Positions 63,721-64,000 of a stretch of 64,000 nucleotides of DNA are shown piece after piece. This stretch comes from Onishia taeanensis (GTDB taxonomy: Bacteria; Pseudomonadota; Gammaproteobacteria; Pseudomonadales; Halomonadaceae): contig NZ_JABVXC010000003.1 of assembly GCF_013349955.1 (NCBI RefSeq), positions 298,443 to 362,442 of the forward strand, in the 5' to 3' direction. A program made the position numbers and the translations under genes. The notes under the pieces are model-generated. The model ran no database searches and was not told the origin of the DNA. It saw nothing but the letters and a program-made list of their open reading frames with translations. How positions within the stretch are numbered: position 1 is the stretch's first letter; each line of letters opens with the position of its first letter.

Positions 63721-63905
63721 AAGAATTCTCCTCTGCATACCCCATTTATTGCGCAGCCGAATTCAAATGAAAATTTTTTGTGCGGATCATCAACGAATAG
63801 AGTTGGGGCTCAGGCTTCGTATAGCCCATGCAGCAAGCCAGCTACATTAGCTACCATTTTGGGTCGAACCTCGCATCGTGTCAACCCAAGAACCCACAGC
63901 ATAAC
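63721..63905. other. Cassette 5' region; candidate R' core at its edge
   Basis: On the minus strand it begins GTTATGC (63905-63899), taken as the R' core of the preceding cassette's attC, directly next to an IS end (63906). The remaining ~180 bp before the gene is non-coding. Confidence 0.45.
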
Positions 63906-64000
63906 GAGGCTGTAGAAAAACCTGGCGGATGCAGCTTCTGAGTGCAACACGGTCAATGAATCGATGACGGAGCTTCATGGTACTTCGCCATCAGTTCGCT
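63906..64000 (-). mobile_element. IS end of the same family, running off the right edge
   Basis: The plus strand reads GAGGCTGTAGAAAAACC from 63906, the same terminal motif as the MITE-like copies. A leftward partial frame (63953-64000, ending SELMAKYHEAPSSIH) could be the C terminus of its transposase. It sits immediately next to AAC/GTT of an attC-like core, as the two MITE-like copies do. Confidence 0.55.

Overview
The window looks like a 64 kb piece of chromosome from a high-GC, salt-adapted gammaproteobacterium, most likely Halomonas or a close relative in the Halomonadaceae. This is an inference from overall protein style (acidic, Ala/Asp/Glu-rich), the complete cyoABCDE quinol oxidase, opgH/opgG glucan synthesis genes, TPP-riboswitch-controlled thiC and tenA, and the many small DMT/MFS transporters. 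I saw no rRNA or tRNA gene and no CRISPR array.

Positions 1-57,300 read as core chromosome, densely packed. 1-4,140: end of a Nudix gene, a 2OG-Fe(II) oxygenase, a LysR/oxidoreductase divergon and yjdM. 4,470-8,200: soxR with a clear SoxR operator/19-bp-spacer promoter driving an MFS exporter, then a LysR regulator beside a pair of half-size DMT proteins. 8,300-13,480: App1-like phosphatase, a DksA/TraR-type zinc-finger protein with eleven 7-bp repeats just upstream of its start, PCuAC and SCO copper delivery proteins, an EamA transporter. 13,580-17,370: three fatty-acid oxidation enzymes. 17,500-22,060: MFS, methyltransferase, glyoxalase-fold protein, and an LpxL-type acyltransferase between two DUF4870 paralogues. 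22,500-27,570: opgH, opgG and a glycosyltransferase. 27,650-31,770: two TPP riboswitches, controlling tenA and thiC. 31,850-38,615: CBS-BON protein, Yip1 protein and cyoEDCBA (minus strand). 39,295-42,076: nucleoside porin, nucleoside transporter and cytidine deaminase. 42,284-47,991: a J-domain protein pair, a YbiO-like MscS channel, and an amidoligase/glutamine-amidotransferase pair. 48,239-57,215: OsmC, Tpx, DUF1415, endonuclease V, DUF1499, sbcDC and an SDR.

From about 57,300 to the right edge the character changes. The DNA is visibly AT-richer, every gene points left, and the spacers hold imperfect palindromes with GTTRRRY/RYYYAAC-type ends. The best of these (63,046-63,116) starts one base after a stop codon and has the form of an integron attC site. 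I read this as a cassette array (or integrase-less attC cluster): a DUF-like protein, a treble-clef/HNH-like protein, a GNAT acetyltransferase, an HNH endonuclease and two small membrane proteins. The array has been hit by transposons: an IS3-family element inserted inside one attC, and two ~402-bp internally deleted IS1182-like (MITE-like) copies. Those two copies, and a third IS end at the right edge, each abut the GTT crossover triplet of an attC-like site. This array and its attC-targeting elements are the part of the window most likely to be new. If the reading is right, the integrase gene should lie beyond the right edge.
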